From positions 372,001 to 436,000 of the forward strand of contig NZ_JYMT01000042.1 of NCBI RefSeq assembly GCF_000938305.1: a stretch of DNA of 64,000 bases. Reading direction: 5' to 3'. The position numbers and the translations under genes are program-made. This stretch comes from Bradyrhizobium sp. LTSP885 (GTDB lineage Bacteria; Pseudomonadota; Alphaproteobacteria; Rhizobiales; Xanthobacteraceae). The notes beneath the pieces were generated by a model, which saw nothing but the letters and a program-made list of their open reading frames with translations, was not told the origin of the DNA and searched no databases. Of this stretch, positions 52,409-60,849 are shown piece after piece (position 1 is the first letter of the stretch; each line of letters begins with the position of its first letter).

Positions 52409-55400
52409 TGGTCGACCTTCCCACCGTCCAGAACGGCAATATCACATCGACCGCGCCACAGTCCGCCATCACGCCGGGCATCATCGAGCAAGGCGCCAAC
52501 ATGCGCGCCGCAGCCTATGGCAAGGTCGCCGATGACCTGATGGATGTCTCGACCGAGCTTGCGAAGAAACAGGCGGCCGATGACCTGATGAAGCAGAAGA
52601 TCGTCCGGAATGCGGACGGGTCTGCCACCGTGGAAAATCCGGCAACCGCACCGCTGATTTTTGGCGAAGCCGGCAAGGCTTATGCGGATGCGGTGCGGAT
52701 CGGCACGATTGCCCAACACAGCAACGACCTATCCCAGCATTTCAACGAACTGCATCAGCAATACCCAGCTGATCCCGCTGCTTTTAAGGTAGCGTCGGAC
52801 GCGTTCCTGGAGAAGCGCGCCACCCAAATCACGGGCCCCATCGGAGAAGCCATCCAGCGCGAGGGTGGCCAGCTTCAGACCCAGCATTACAACGCTATCA
52901 CCGACCGGGCCGCTTCCGCCGAATTGGCGACCCAGGGCAGTGCGATCAGCGCAAGCCGGCAGAGCGCCCGTGACGACGTCATGACGATGATGCGCGGCGG
53001 CGCTGCGCTCGAGGACCCCGCGGTTCAAGCGAAGATCCGGCAGTATGACGCGGCCACCGAGCTGCGCGCCGCGAATCCGCTGTTCGGCTATTCGAAAATT
53101 CAGGCTCAGCTTGATCGGGAGACCTTCCACAGCGCCGCGTCGGCAAACCGGTTCGTCTACAACAACGATCAGATCTACAAGGCTCAGGGCTACGACGCCG
53201 CGATGGAGGCCGCAAAGGACATCCTGGTCAATCCGGCCTACAAAATGTCGGATCCCGACCGCGAGGCCTTCTATCACAAAGCGACCGCGGGAATCCGCGC
53301 CAATGAAGCCATCCGCCGGCAGGACCTCGGCGAGGCCCGCGCCTCGTTCAGCGATCTTCAATTGTCCAGCGCCACCGGGCAGCCAATCGAAAGCGATCGC
53401 GTCGAGCAGACCGCCAAGGCATTCCGAGCGGCCGGCGACCCCGGCAGTGCCGCGCGCGTGTACGCATGGGCCGCACGCAAGCCGCTCAACGACTCGTTCG
53501 GGCAGCAACCGCTCGCCGAGCAGACCAAGCAGCTAGCTGCCCTGCATGGCGTCAACGCTGCAGCCGCGGCGTACAGCTTCTTTGTCGGCAAGGGCTACAC
53601 CCAGGAACAGGCCGCCGGCATCGTCGGCAATCTGGTGCACGAGAGTGGCCTGGATCCGGCGGCATCGGGCGACAACGGTACCTCGGGCGGTTTGGCCCAA
53701 TTCCACAATGAGCGGCTGAAAGCACTCCAGGCCTTCGCGGCCGAGCGTGGCAAACCGGCGACAGACTTCCAGACCCAGCTGGAATTCGTCGACCACGAGC
53801 TCCACACCACCGAAGGCCGCACGCTGGCGAAGCTGCAGGCCGCCAAAACGCCCGAGGACGCCGCTGGCGCGTTCATCGATTATGAGCGCCCGATGGGCTG
53901 GACCCAGGAAAACCCCGCCGGTGGACTCGGCTACGAATCCAGGAAGGCTTTGGCGCGGACTGTGTTCAGCGGCAAGCCGACCGACACGTCGATGGGACCC
54001 GCCGGCAGCGGTTGGCTGGAGGCCAACCGTCAACGCACACTGGACATGGCCGCGCAGACGCAATGGTCGACCATCATGGACGACTATCGCAAAACCGGAG
54101 CCCGGCCGGCGCCGCAGCTAGTGAACGACATCGTGAACGCCGGGCGCGCGTCCCGAAATGCCGGTTTCCTGGAGACCATCGCGGCCGACACTGCCCGGAT
54201 GGGCCTCGCCCGGGATGCCTCGCGCAGCCCGCTGGCGACCCAACAGGATACGATTGTGCGGCTGGACGCTGCTGGACAGGCCGGCGACCTGTCACCCGGC
54301 CACGCAGCGCTCCTGACCGATCTGCAGAAGCGCAACGCGGCGATCACCAAGGGCCTCGACGAAAATCCGATCGCCACCACCGTTGAGAATTTCCCCGACA
54401 AGTTCAAGGCTCCGGGCCCGCTCGACTTCTCCAGCCCGGGCGCGCTGGCCGGTTCGCTCGCCAATCGCGCCGCGATCGCGCAATTTGCCTCCCTCAACTG
54501 GCAGACGCCGCAGCTTTCCGTGCTCGACCAGGCGGACGTGAAGCAGCTGCAGACCGCTCTCCAGGGTCCGCAGGGCGCCACCGTGCTCACCACCATGGCG
54601 AGCGGCCTGAAGCAGCCCGAAATGCTGAAGCTGCTCGAGCAGAAGGACGTCCGGGACACCATCACGGGCATGCAGTCGAGCGCCGACGCCTCGAAGATGA
54701 CTGCAGCGAACTCGATCGCCGATGCCTTGTGGCGCAGCGATCCGGCTCGGGCGGAATTGCTGCTCGGACCGAAGGCAATCGACAAGCTCCACGCATGGCA
54801 GGGCCTGAAGGACAGCTTCAATTCTGAGGAGATCGCCGCCAACCTCAACGCGCCGCGGGACCCGTCCGTGATGAAGGTGCGCGAGGAAGCCCGGAAAGCG
54901 GCCCTGGAGGAAGCGGACAAGCTGAAGCCGGCCGATATCGCCTACAAGCTGGGCTCGGGGTCATGGTTGTTCGGCGGTAACCCGCCGGTGGGAGCGACCG
55001 CAGCCTATGCGCCGACCGGCAAGCAGGTCGATTATCGCTATCTGCCGGATGCCACGGCCGCCAACGTCCTGCGCGACGATTACAAGCAGACCTATGCGGC
55101 CCTGCGCGCGGATGGGCTCGACGCGGATAAGGCCTCCGAGCTCGCGGTAAAGCGGCTGCAATCGACCTGGGGCGTGTCGCAGGCGGCCGGCGGCATGCTC
55201 ATGAGGTATCCGCCCGAAAACTCGCCGGCGTTTCCGGCGATCGGCGGCAGCAAGGACTGGATCTCAGATGACCTCCGGGCATGGGTCGCCAAGCGCGCAG
55301 GTCCGGAATTCTCGGAGGGCCCGCGCAGCCTGGAGGCTGGCGTCGCTCTGGCCGGCCGCGAACGCAATTGGGACATCGCGGGCCTGATTGCGGACAGCCG

Positions 55401-55623
55401 AACCGAGACCGAATTCTCTGCCGGTCAAAAGCCGAGCTACATCGTGGCCGTCCGCCGGAGTGACGGCACGCTTGCGCTGCTCGGCGCCGCGCGCGGCGAA
55501 CCGCGGGTGACGTTCGATCCGAGCAGCCATGTCGCGGATTATGAGGCCCGCCTGAGGGCCAAGCTCGCCAACCTCACGGCCGTGCGTGCCAACCAATTTG
55601 CGCTCAGCCAGGCGCTGCCTTGA
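52408..55623 (+). CDS. Large phage ejection/tail protein with tail-lysozyme domain
   Basis: 1071 residues. A phage tail-lysozyme domain (about 380-515) has AAAYSFFVGKGYTQEQAAGIVGNLVHESGLDP with catalytic-type Glu412, followed by GLAQFHNERLKALQAF and TQLEFVDHELHTTEGRT. The rest is long, Ala-rich and mostly helical, as in T7 gp15/gp16-like proteins that form the DNA-ejection channel and pierce the cell wall. ATG at 52408 with GGGAGG site, overlapping the previous stop (TGATG); the frame is open further upstream but that part is another gene. Last gene of its unit, followed by a hairpin. Confidence 0.8.
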   Translation: MVDLPTVQNGNITSTAPQSAITPGIIEQGANMRAAAYGKVADDLMDVSTELAKKQAADDLMKQKIVRNADGSATVENPATAPLIFGEAGKAYADAVRIGTIAQHSNDLSQHFNELHQQYPADPAAFKVASDAFLEKRATQITGPIGEAIQREGGQLQTQHYNAITDRAASAELATQGSAISASRQSARDDVMTMMRGGAALEDPAVQAKIRQYDAATELRAANPLFGYSKIQAQLDRETFHSAASANRFVYNNDQIYKAQGYDAAMEAAKDILVNPAYKMSDPDREAFYHKATAGIRANEAIRRQDLGEARASFSDLQLSSATGQPIESDRVEQTAKAFRAAGDPGSAARVYAWAARKPLNDSFGQQPLAEQTKQLAALHGVNAAAAAYSFFVGKGYTQEQAAGIVGNLVHESGLDPAASGDNGTSGGLAQFHNERLKALQAFAAERGKPATDFQTQLEFVDHELHTTEGRTLAKLQAAKTPEDAAGAFIDYERPMGWTQENPAGGLGYESRKALARTVFSGKPTDTSMGPAGSGWLEANRQRTLDMAAQTQWSTIMDDYRKTGARPAPQLVNDIVNAGRASRNAGFLETIAADTARMGLARDASRSPLATQQDTIVRLDAAGQAGDLSPGHAALLTDLQKRNAAITKGLDENPIATTVENFPDKFKAPGPLDFSSPGALAGSLANRAAIAQFASLNWQTPQLSVLDQADVKQLQTALQGPQGATVLTTMASGLKQPEMLKLLEQKDVRDTITGMQSSADASKMTAANSIADALWRSDPARAELLLGPKAIDKLHAWQGLKDSFNSEEIAANLNAPRDPSVMKVREEARKAALEEADKLKPADIAYKLGSGSWLFGGNPPVGATAAYAPTGKQVDYRYLPDATAANVLRDDYKQTYAALRADGLDADKASELAVKRLQSTWGVSQAAGGMLMRYPPENSPAFPAIGGSKDWISDDLRAWVAKRAGPEFSEGPRSLEAGVALAGRERNWDIAGLIADSRTETEFSAGQKPSYIVAVRRSDGTLALLGAARGEPRVTFDPSSHVADYEARLRAKLANLTAVRANQFALSQALP

Positions 55624-55648
55624 CACACACGCGCGCGCACGCCGCCAT

Positions 55649-55672
55649 GCGCCACGGCCGGCCCTGTGGCGC
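55649..55672 (+). terminator. Hairpin terminator after the lysozyme gene
   Basis: GCGCCAC (55649-55655) and GTGGCGC (55666-55672) make a perfect 7-bp stem, followed by ttaaaat. It separates the phage unit from the lower-GC cassette downstream. Confidence 0.55.
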
Positions 55673-55821
55673 TTAAAATCCTTGCTGAGGCAAATGCAGC
55701 GACGATTCGCACCGGGAGCCGTCGGAAATCTGCATAGGATGCAAGAACTTCAAGGCCTTGAAGGCATTTCTTAAGCACCATATGGTTCCGTTGCTATACA
55801 CGCCCTGAGTCCAGATCCGAG

Positions 55822-56655
55822 ATGACCAGCACACGGCCAGCAGATCTCCCGGAGTTTGGGGCGCCACCGCTGACGGAGGTGGCGATTGGCGTTCAGTTTG
55901 ACGTCATCCCCGGACTTTCGACGCCGCACGTCGGCCTCATCTGGCAGCACTTCCGAAAGGCGTTTCCGCTGGTGGAAGAGCAAGTTCCTCTTCAACCGGT
56001 GTTTGAGACGTTTGGTCCAAATCCCATGCCACCCGGGATGGGTTTGCAATTCTCCATCACCCCCGAGACACCTCGCGTGTTCTTCGTGAACGAAGCGCGC
56101 ACGGAGCTTCTGCAGGTACAAAAGGACCGGTTTCTGCACAACTGGCGGAAGATCCAACAGGGCGATAATTACCCGCGTTTCGAGCGGATGCTGGAAACGT
56201 TTAGAGCGGGCTTTGCCACCTTCTCGAACGCACTTTCCAGTGAAGGACTTGGACCGATCATTCCGAATCACTGCGAGGTCACCTATATCAACCAGGTAGT
56301 AATCCCTTCGGGCAGCAACCTTTCTGATTTGGAAGGCGACCTGTTCGGCCAGCTTACCGGCAGCTTGGCCCTTGAGGATCTCGGAAGACCGGAGGACCTC
56401 CGTTTCCTCCTTCGGTATGTGATGAAGGATAATGAAGGCAGACCGGTGGGCAGGTTGATTGTTTCAGCGGAGCCGGCCCGGCGTGCGGATGGCCAAACGA
56501 TTGTGCAATTGACCCTCACCGCGCGCGGTCGCCCGGCCACGCCTGACGAACGAGGGATCGTTGATTTTTTAAATAAGGGTCGCGGTAGCGTTGTGAGGGC
56601 ATTTGCCCATCTCACTGGACCCAAAATGCATAAACTTTGGGAGCGAAAACAATGA
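55822..56655 (+). CDS. TIGR04255-family protein, function unknown
   Basis: 277 residues. N-terminal PEFGAPPLTEVAIGVQFDVI and the pattern of alternating strands and helices match the sporadically distributed TIGR04255 family, which has no established function. A possible -10 box TATACA at 55795-55800 lies before the start. The gene overlaps the next one by four bases (ATGA), and base composition is clearly less GC-rich than the phage genes. First gene of a three-gene cassette that may be a defence or toxin-antitoxin-like module. Confidence 0.75.
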   Translation: MTSTRPADLPEFGAPPLTEVAIGVQFDVIPGLSTPHVGLIWQHFRKAFPLVEEQVPLQPVFETFGPNPMPPGMGLQFSITPETPRVFFVNEARTELLQVQKDRFLHNWRKIQQGDNYPRFERMLETFRAGFATFSNALSSEGLGPIIPNHCEVTYINQVVIPSGSNLSDLEGDLFGQLTGSLALEDLGRPEDLRFLLRYVMKDNEGRPVGRLIVSAEPARRADGQTIVQLTLTARGRPATPDERGIVDFLNKGRGSVVRAFAHLTGPKMHKLWERKQ

Positions 56656-57146
56656 ATGCGCTGGCGCTAAGAGCGTTCGAAAACGAGTGGTACCAGTCAG
56701 CCAACAACCCGAGCGAGCTTGCGCGATCGAGCACAAAACCTGTCGTGCTTGCGCGTCCTCAGCTCAGCTCGCCGAGCGTCGTTCATCGCTCCAACTGGGC
56801 GCGGCCTACCATTGATCGTCTTAGCGCTTTAGCGCCGCTCGGAGACAATTGGGACCAGCGTGGATCGGCAGCCGTCAGAGCTGACGTGCTGCAATTCGCC
56901 TGGAATATTCTTGTTCAGATTATGCCATATGACGGTAAGCCACCTGTCATCGTGCCGCTTGGGAATGGTGGTGTCCAACTTGAGTGGAGCACAAGCGCGG
57001 CCGCTTTGGAGATCGAGGTTTCCCGGCCCTTTGAGGTATCAGCTTTGCTTGTTACTGAGCCTGGCGGGGAAGAAACGGAAAACGAATTGCCGACGGACAC
57101 CTGGGATCGGCTGACCGAGACAGTTCGAGAATATTTCAGACAGTAA
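56652..57146 (+). CDS. Uncharacterised partner protein with NWD motif
   Basis: 164 residues. A conserved-looking block IDRLSALAPLGDNWDQRGSAA (NWD at 66-68) followed by a helix (VRADVLQFAWNILVQI) and a beta-rich C-terminal half with TEPGGEETENELP. The L-x-x-L-x-x-NWD-x-x-G arrangement recurs in small unknown proteins accompanying TIGR04255 genes, to my recollection. Translationally coupled to the TIGR04255 gene. Confidence 0.65.
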   Translation: MNALALRAFENEWYQSANNPSELARSSTKPVVLARPQLSSPSVVHRSNWARPTIDRLSALAPLGDNWDQRGSAAVRADVLQFAWNILVQIMPYDGKPPVIVPLGNGGVQLEWSTSAAALEIEVSRPFEVSALLVTEPGGEETENELPTDTWDRLTETVREYFRQ

Positions 57147-57167
57147 GCGGCAGCTGGGCGCCCGATC

Positions 57168-57590
57168 ATGCCGGTTGCTCCTCAGCGCGACGCGAACGGC
57201 AAGATCGTCCCGCATGATCATCCAGAGATTTTGGATGACGACTTTGTGCTCAGATATATTGTCCCGCCCCAAGACTTGCACCCTGATCCAGGGAGTGGGA
57301 CCACACGTGTTTCATCAGGTGCATATTCTGCCGGCGAAGGAGGAATGTCCGTCGATATCATTCGTTGGATGGCAGAAGCGGGCCTTCACGAACTCTACTA
57401 TTTGCCGGATGAAACGTTCGGCGCCCGTCGGATTAACGTTGGCTTCCTGAGGAGCCTTGGATTGCAGGTTGGCTGGGATCCCGACAGCGGTCACCACCAC
57501 CACGGCACAGTATGGGGGGTAAAGCAGACCCACCGGAGAAAAATCGCAAGGGTTGCGATATTGTCAAAGAAGGCTGAGGGCGAGACGTAA
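57168..57590 (+). CDS. Uncharacterised third cassette protein
   Basis: 140 residues, 21 bp after the previous gene. Motifs: FVLRYIVPPQDL, TRVSSGAYSAG (Arg47, Ser49, Ser50), MSVDIIRWM (60-68), a His cluster HHHHGTVWGVKQTHRRK (109-125) and Lys-rich end. This order (R-x-S-S-x-A-Y, M-S-V-D, H-x-x-V-x-G-K/Q) resembles a widespread family of small unannotated proteins found as partners of other genes. No function can be assigned; the motifs could form a small enzyme active site. Confidence 0.65.
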   Translation: MPVAPQRDANGKIVPHDHPEILDDDFVLRYIVPPQDLHPDPGSGTTRVSSGAYSAGEGGMSVDIIRWMAEAGLHELYYLPDETFGARRINVGFLRSLGLQVGWDPDSGHHHHGTVWGVKQTHRRKIARVAILSKKAEGET

Positions 57591-57609
57591 CTTCGGTTCG
57601 GCGCGGGCT

Positions 57610-57888
57610 TTATCCGCAAATCCCCTTGTTGAAATCGACCACCTCGCTCCAGTCGATCCGCGTGTCGACCCAACCGACCCGGCCGCAGCCGGTGCACTCG
57701 AGGTGCGCGGAGATATCGGACCAATCCCAGTCCGGAAGGTCGGCCAGCTTCAGCCGGCCGTTGTGATGGCAGTTGACGCAGTAGACGAGCACCGTCTTGA
57801 ATTGCTTGCCTGACGCGCCGGTCGCCTCTCGATCGACGGGGCCGGTCCAGTAGCGGAGGAAACGAGCGGGCTTGCGGCGCCAGGGCAT
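57610..57888 (-). CDS. Small zinc-ribbon-like protein, unknown
   Basis: 92 residues with two CxxC pairs about 30 residues apart (YCVNCHHNGR, LECTGCGRVGW), which should bind one zinc ion. Start MPWRRKPA (57888) chosen; an ATG 42 bases upstream is possible. Such proteins are common in Bradyrhizobium islands; role unknown. It converges with the three-gene cassette. Confidence 0.7.
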   Translation of the reverse strand: MPWRRKPARFLRYWTGPVDREATGASGKQFKTVLVYCVNCHHNGRLKLADLPDWDWSDISAHLECTGCGRVGWVDTRIDWSEVVDFNKGICG

Positions 57889-57989
57889 CACGCATGAGAG
57901 CGCCGCTTGCCGCGGTGCGCAAATTCTCAACCGATGGCGGCTCGGAACAGCGCCGGGCTACTGCGCGTCGTGGGTGTGGAAAACTCTGA

Positions 57990-58256
57990 TCAGAGCATTC
58001 CGTCGAGATGACGTAGTTGCACCGGCGGCAGATCGGTCAGCGTTGCCCAATATCGAACCACCAATTTTGCGCCTGACGGTGTTTGGTTTGGCTCATCGGC
58101 AATCACGAACCCCCAAACGTGCTTGTTCCAATGACCAACCACGATGTCGTGCGTGTCGAGTGCGGCGCCGTCGGGCGTGCCGCTCGGTTGCGTGATGAGC
58201 ACAAGACGTTGATCCTTTGGAGTTCTGTCGTCGTCTTCGAATTTTTGCCAGTTCAT
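57990..58256 (-). CDS. DUF551-like small protein
   Basis: 88 residues beginning MNWQKFEDDDRTPKDQRLVL and ending in a VVRYWATLTDLPPV block. The W...P..Q.VL...W......YW..L.DLPP pattern resembles phage and island proteins of the DUF551 type. Function unknown. Confidence 0.65.
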   Translation of the reverse strand: MNWQKFEDDDRTPKDQRLVLITQPSGTPDGAALDTHDIVVGHWNKHVWGFVIADEPNQTPSGAKLVVRYWATLTDLPPVQLRHLDGML

Positions 58257-58297
58257 TGATTTTCCCCGTTCATCTCCAAGCCGAACGACTGCACCTC

Positions 58298-58921
58298 CTA
58301 TTGACCGGCGACGAACAGGTCGAAGTCAATATCGCCCTGGTCCCCGGCCCAATAGGTTGTGGAAGCGTCGATACCGCCCTGCCGGAGCGCATCGATAAAC
58401 CTCAAGGCGAGGGCTGAGGGCTTTCGAGGGTCGCGTAAGCCTACCAGGACGCCCCTATCGGTTGACAGCGAGCCATATCCGGGCATCGGACCGAACGTGG
58501 GAATCTTCAGATCTCGCAAAACGGCGGCAAAGTCGTTTGCAAAACGGGCTTCTTCCCCAGTTCCTTCGTAGAATATCCAGAGTTGTGTGATGTCCTTCGC
58601 TATTGGCGCGAGCGAAGCTGCGAGCGATTTTTTCTGCTCTTGCGAGAGCTGCCGATCGGGCTTTGGTTGGATCGCCTGAACGCGATCCTCTAGGTCTTTC
58701 AGCTTCTTTAGAGCCTCATCGGGAGACCCGACCTGCAGCTTGGCCTTGTAGAGTTCAACCTGTTGTTTGAGCGCTGATACCTCGGTGCTGCTCAGGAAGT
58801 GGCTGACTGCAAAGCCAATGCCGAGCGCAGTGACGATCGCAACGATAAAGGATCGCGAAGCGGTTACGCGGGGAAACCGGTTTTCGATCGCGTCGAGTAG
58901 GTCTTTTGGCGCGTCTGCCAT
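58298..58921 (-). CDS. Membrane-anchored coiled-coil protein with unknown C-terminal domain
   Basis: 207 residues from MADAPKDL. One membrane helix (about 24-43, SFIVAIVTALGIGFAVSHFL), a coiled coil (about 45-90, EVSALKQQVELYKAKL, KKLKDLEDRVQ), then a compact alpha/beta domain (about 105-207) with IFYEGTGEEARFANDFAAVLRDL and ALALRFIDALRQGGI. The last domain has the look of a small sensor or receptor domain seen in other anchored proteins. Function unknown. Confidence 0.7.
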   Translation of the reverse strand: MADAPKDLLDAIENRFPRVTASRSFIVAIVTALGIGFAVSHFLSSTEVSALKQQVELYKAKLQVGSPDEALKKLKDLEDRVQAIQPKPDRQLSQEQKKSLAASLAPIAKDITQLWIFYEGTGEEARFANDFAAVLRDLKIPTFGPMPGYGSLSTDRGVLVGLRDPRKPSALALRFIDALRQGGIDASTTYWAGDQGDIDFDLFVAGQ

Positions 58922-59045
58922 GCCCACTACGATTCCGCGTGCGGCCGGACGGCGCAAGCGATTCCCCGAAAAGGGGTGGATTATTAACGCAAATCAGTTG
59001 AGGATGTCCGCGGGTGTCAGAGCCCGGACCAGTGATATCGGCCGC

Positions 59046-59084
59046 ATTCCCTGCAAGGAATTGCCTTGTCGCCTGCAAGCGACA
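59046..59084 (+). promoter_or_regulatory. Tandem palindromes with identical spacer
   Basis: ATTCC-CTGCAA-GGAAT (59046-59061) is followed by TGTCGC-CTGCAA-GCGACA (59067-59084). The shared CTGCAA spacers are 22 bp apart, two helical turns. They lie in the 372-bp gene-free gap 58922-59293, about 210 bp upstream of the next plus-strand gene. Possibly an operator; inferred. Confidence 0.35.
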
Positions 59085-59293
59085 TGGCGGCGGCTGAAGG
59101 AGCCTTTGGCTCAACGGACGCGCTTGGCGGCGCGGTACCGACCGGACCTTTATGGCCGGGGCGTGCCGTTCTGTCCAGAGGGCTTCGGCCCTTAAAAGCG
59201 GTGCACCAGTCTCACTGGCTGGCTCTGACCCCCCGGCTGCTCCGTCTGTCACGGAGCGCGGCTGTCAGAGGCCGACATTCAGTGAGCATTCCC

Positions 59294-60193
59294 ATGACAA
59301 CCTTAACGCACGGAAATTCCCCACCGATCTCCTCCGCATGTGATCAGAGCGCGCCGGCCAACAAAGAGCCGATCGCAACAACACGTAGGAGTTTCGTCAT
59401 GAATTCAATTGTCGCCCTTCCCATCATCGCTGCCGTCCCAACGATCGCGCCGGCCATACCCCCGGAGGCCGATCCGATCTTCGGTGCGATCGACGGGTAT
59501 CGCCAAGCCCTCGCTGCGTGCGTTCCCGTCGACGGCGACATTCCGGATGCGTTGAGCGATCGACTGTGCAATGCGTCCAGAGCGGTGATGCGAACCCGCC
59601 CGGTTTCTCCCGCTGGTCTTGCGGCGTTGACCGGTTGGATGCGCGAGCGGGCCGACGACATGCGCGACTGCAGCACTTGGCACAGCGAAGATCTTTGTGC
59701 CCTTGCGGCCACTATCGACGATGCGACGCGCGGCATGAGCGGCCTCAAAGCATGGTCACCGGCAGCAGGCCGGAACGAGGAGCGATCCGACCCGACTTTC
59801 GCACTGATCGAAGAGCACCGCGCTGCCGAGATCGCCTTCAAGGAAGCCGTGCACGTCGAGTTTGGATATGAGAAGTCCGGGCCCGAAGTCGACAAGATGA
59901 AGCCTCGATCGAGAGGGGTATACGAGCGCGAGTTCGAGCAGCTTCAGGCATCAACGGAGGATGCAGGCGATCGAATGTGTGATCTGGTTCAACAACTCGT
60001 CACCACGTCGCCCACCACGCTCGCGGGCACCGTCGCGCTGTGTACTTATCTGGAGCCGATGTTCAACGATATGGAAGGCTCGAACTTGCCAGATGAGGTC
60101 ACGGTGGGTGATGACGAGGTCGGGCCACAAGGCGCATTCGCGGGCACCGTCGCGCAGTCCATCAAGAACATACTTAATCGGCGCACCGCATGA
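59294..60193 (+). CDS. Conserved hypothetical protein with Tat-like N-terminus
   Basis: 299 residues. The N-terminus has TTRRSFVMNSIVALPIIAAV, resembling a twin-arginine signal preceded by a long polar stretch; the body is helical with GAIDGYRQALAACVPV, MRERADDMRDCSTWHSEDL and repeated acidic helices. Proteins of this kind are numerous in Bradyrhizobium islands, without known function. Start at MTTLTHGN (59294); the ATG at residue 36 (MNSIVAL) is an alternative that would lose the Arg pair. Its stop overlaps an Arg-rich 19-codon frame. Confidence 0.7.
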   Translation: MTTLTHGNSPPISSACDQSAPANKEPIATTRRSFVMNSIVALPIIAAVPTIAPAIPPEADPIFGAIDGYRQALAACVPVDGDIPDALSDRLCNASRAVMRTRPVSPAGLAALTGWMRERADDMRDCSTWHSEDLCALAATIDDATRGMSGLKAWSPAAGRNEERSDPTFALIEEHRAAEIAFKEAVHVEFGYEKSGPEVDKMKPRSRGVYEREFEQLQASTEDAGDRMCDLVQQLVTTSPTTLAGTVALCTYLEPMFNDMEGSNLPDEVTVGDDEVGPQGAFAGTVAQSIKNILNRRTA

Positions 60194-60249
60194 AGCGCCG
60201 ACGGCGATACCGGAAGCGGCTCATGACGCGTCGACGCCGCCGGGGCTGA
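60190..60249 (+). CDS. 19-residue arginine-rich microprotein
   Basis: ATG overlaps the preceding TGA (ATGA) and the frame MKRRRRYRKRLMTRRRRRG ends at 60249, just before a terminator hairpin. Eleven Arg in 19 residues. Coupled translation would not need its own ribosome site. Could be a fortuitous frame; kept because of the overlap and the position. Confidence 0.35.
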   Translation: MKRRRRYRKRLMTRRRRRG

Positions 60250-60255
60250 CAACAT

Positions 60256-60280
60256 CGCGGGGCTACGGCCCCGCGTTTTT
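60256..60280 (+). terminator. Rho-independent terminator
   Basis: CGCGGGGC (60256-60263), loop TACG, GCCCCGCG (60268-60275), then TTTTT (60276-60280). It ends the 59294-60249 unit. Confidence 0.88.
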
Positions 60281-60430
60281 CTCCTTGAGACGCCCATCGA
60301 TATCACTCAGGGCGTTAGCGAGCGCGTGAAACACCGGGATGAGGTCATCCCTTGAAATCGGACTTGCGCGATTGGTGTGACTGGCAAACTGCAAGAGAGC
60401 GCTGACAGCCTTAGCAATTTCTTCCGTCAT
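60263..60430 (-). CDS. 55-residue helical protein, unknown
   Basis: Reads MTEEIAKAVSALLQFASHTN ... GRLKEKNAGP from the ATG at 60430 to the TAG at 60263, ending within the terminator stem of the opposite unit. Regular helical composition with Ala/Leu heptads suggests a real small protein, common type in this genus. Function unknown. Confidence 0.5.
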   Translation of the reverse strand: MTEEIAKAVSALLQFASHTNRASPISRDDLIPVFHALANALSDIDGRLKEKNAGP

Positions 60431-60460
60431 TCTGGCGTTCCTTCGACCGCGTTGTTTTCA

Positions 60461-60700
60461 CTACCGCGGGTTTCGCGTGCCAACAGCACCGGTGTACGGG
60501 TTCACGTTGCCGCTGGTGCTGAAGTTGTCGCGCGTGGTGTTGTTCGGATTGGTCGCGACGTAGGGCGCAACATAGGTGCCGCGGCTCGTCGTGTAGCCCG
60601 ATGAGGTGTGCGTGTTCGGATTGCTGCCGGTGCCGAGATATTGCGCCTGTGCGGCGGTCGCGACCATGATCAAGGTCGCAGCGAGAGTGAGACGCTTCAT
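60461..60700 (-). CDS. Small exported Gly/Thr/Asn-rich protein
   Basis: 79 residues: signal peptide MKRLTLAATLIMVATAAQAQ, then a low-complexity mature part rich in Gly, Thr, Asn and Tyr (GYTTSRGTYVAPYVA, NPYTGAVGTRNPR). Strong GGGGGG-containing ribosome site upstream. A recurring family of unknown function in Bradyrhizobium-like genomes. Confidence 0.7.
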   Translation of the reverse strand: MKRLTLAATLIMVATAAQAQYLGTGSNPNTHTSSGYTTSRGTYVAPYVATNPNNTTRDNFSTSGNVNPYTGAVGTRNPR

Positions 60701-60849
60701 TTCAATTCCCCCCTTGTTGTTCTCACGCATAGGTAGCCACGCCGCTGGTCTGGATACAACCGCGGGTTAGTACGGGATTCGATCCACTACTAACGTCTAA
60801 AGATGCGAGTGGCTTGACCGCGAATCCCCGCGGGAGTCTGATCCTCGCC

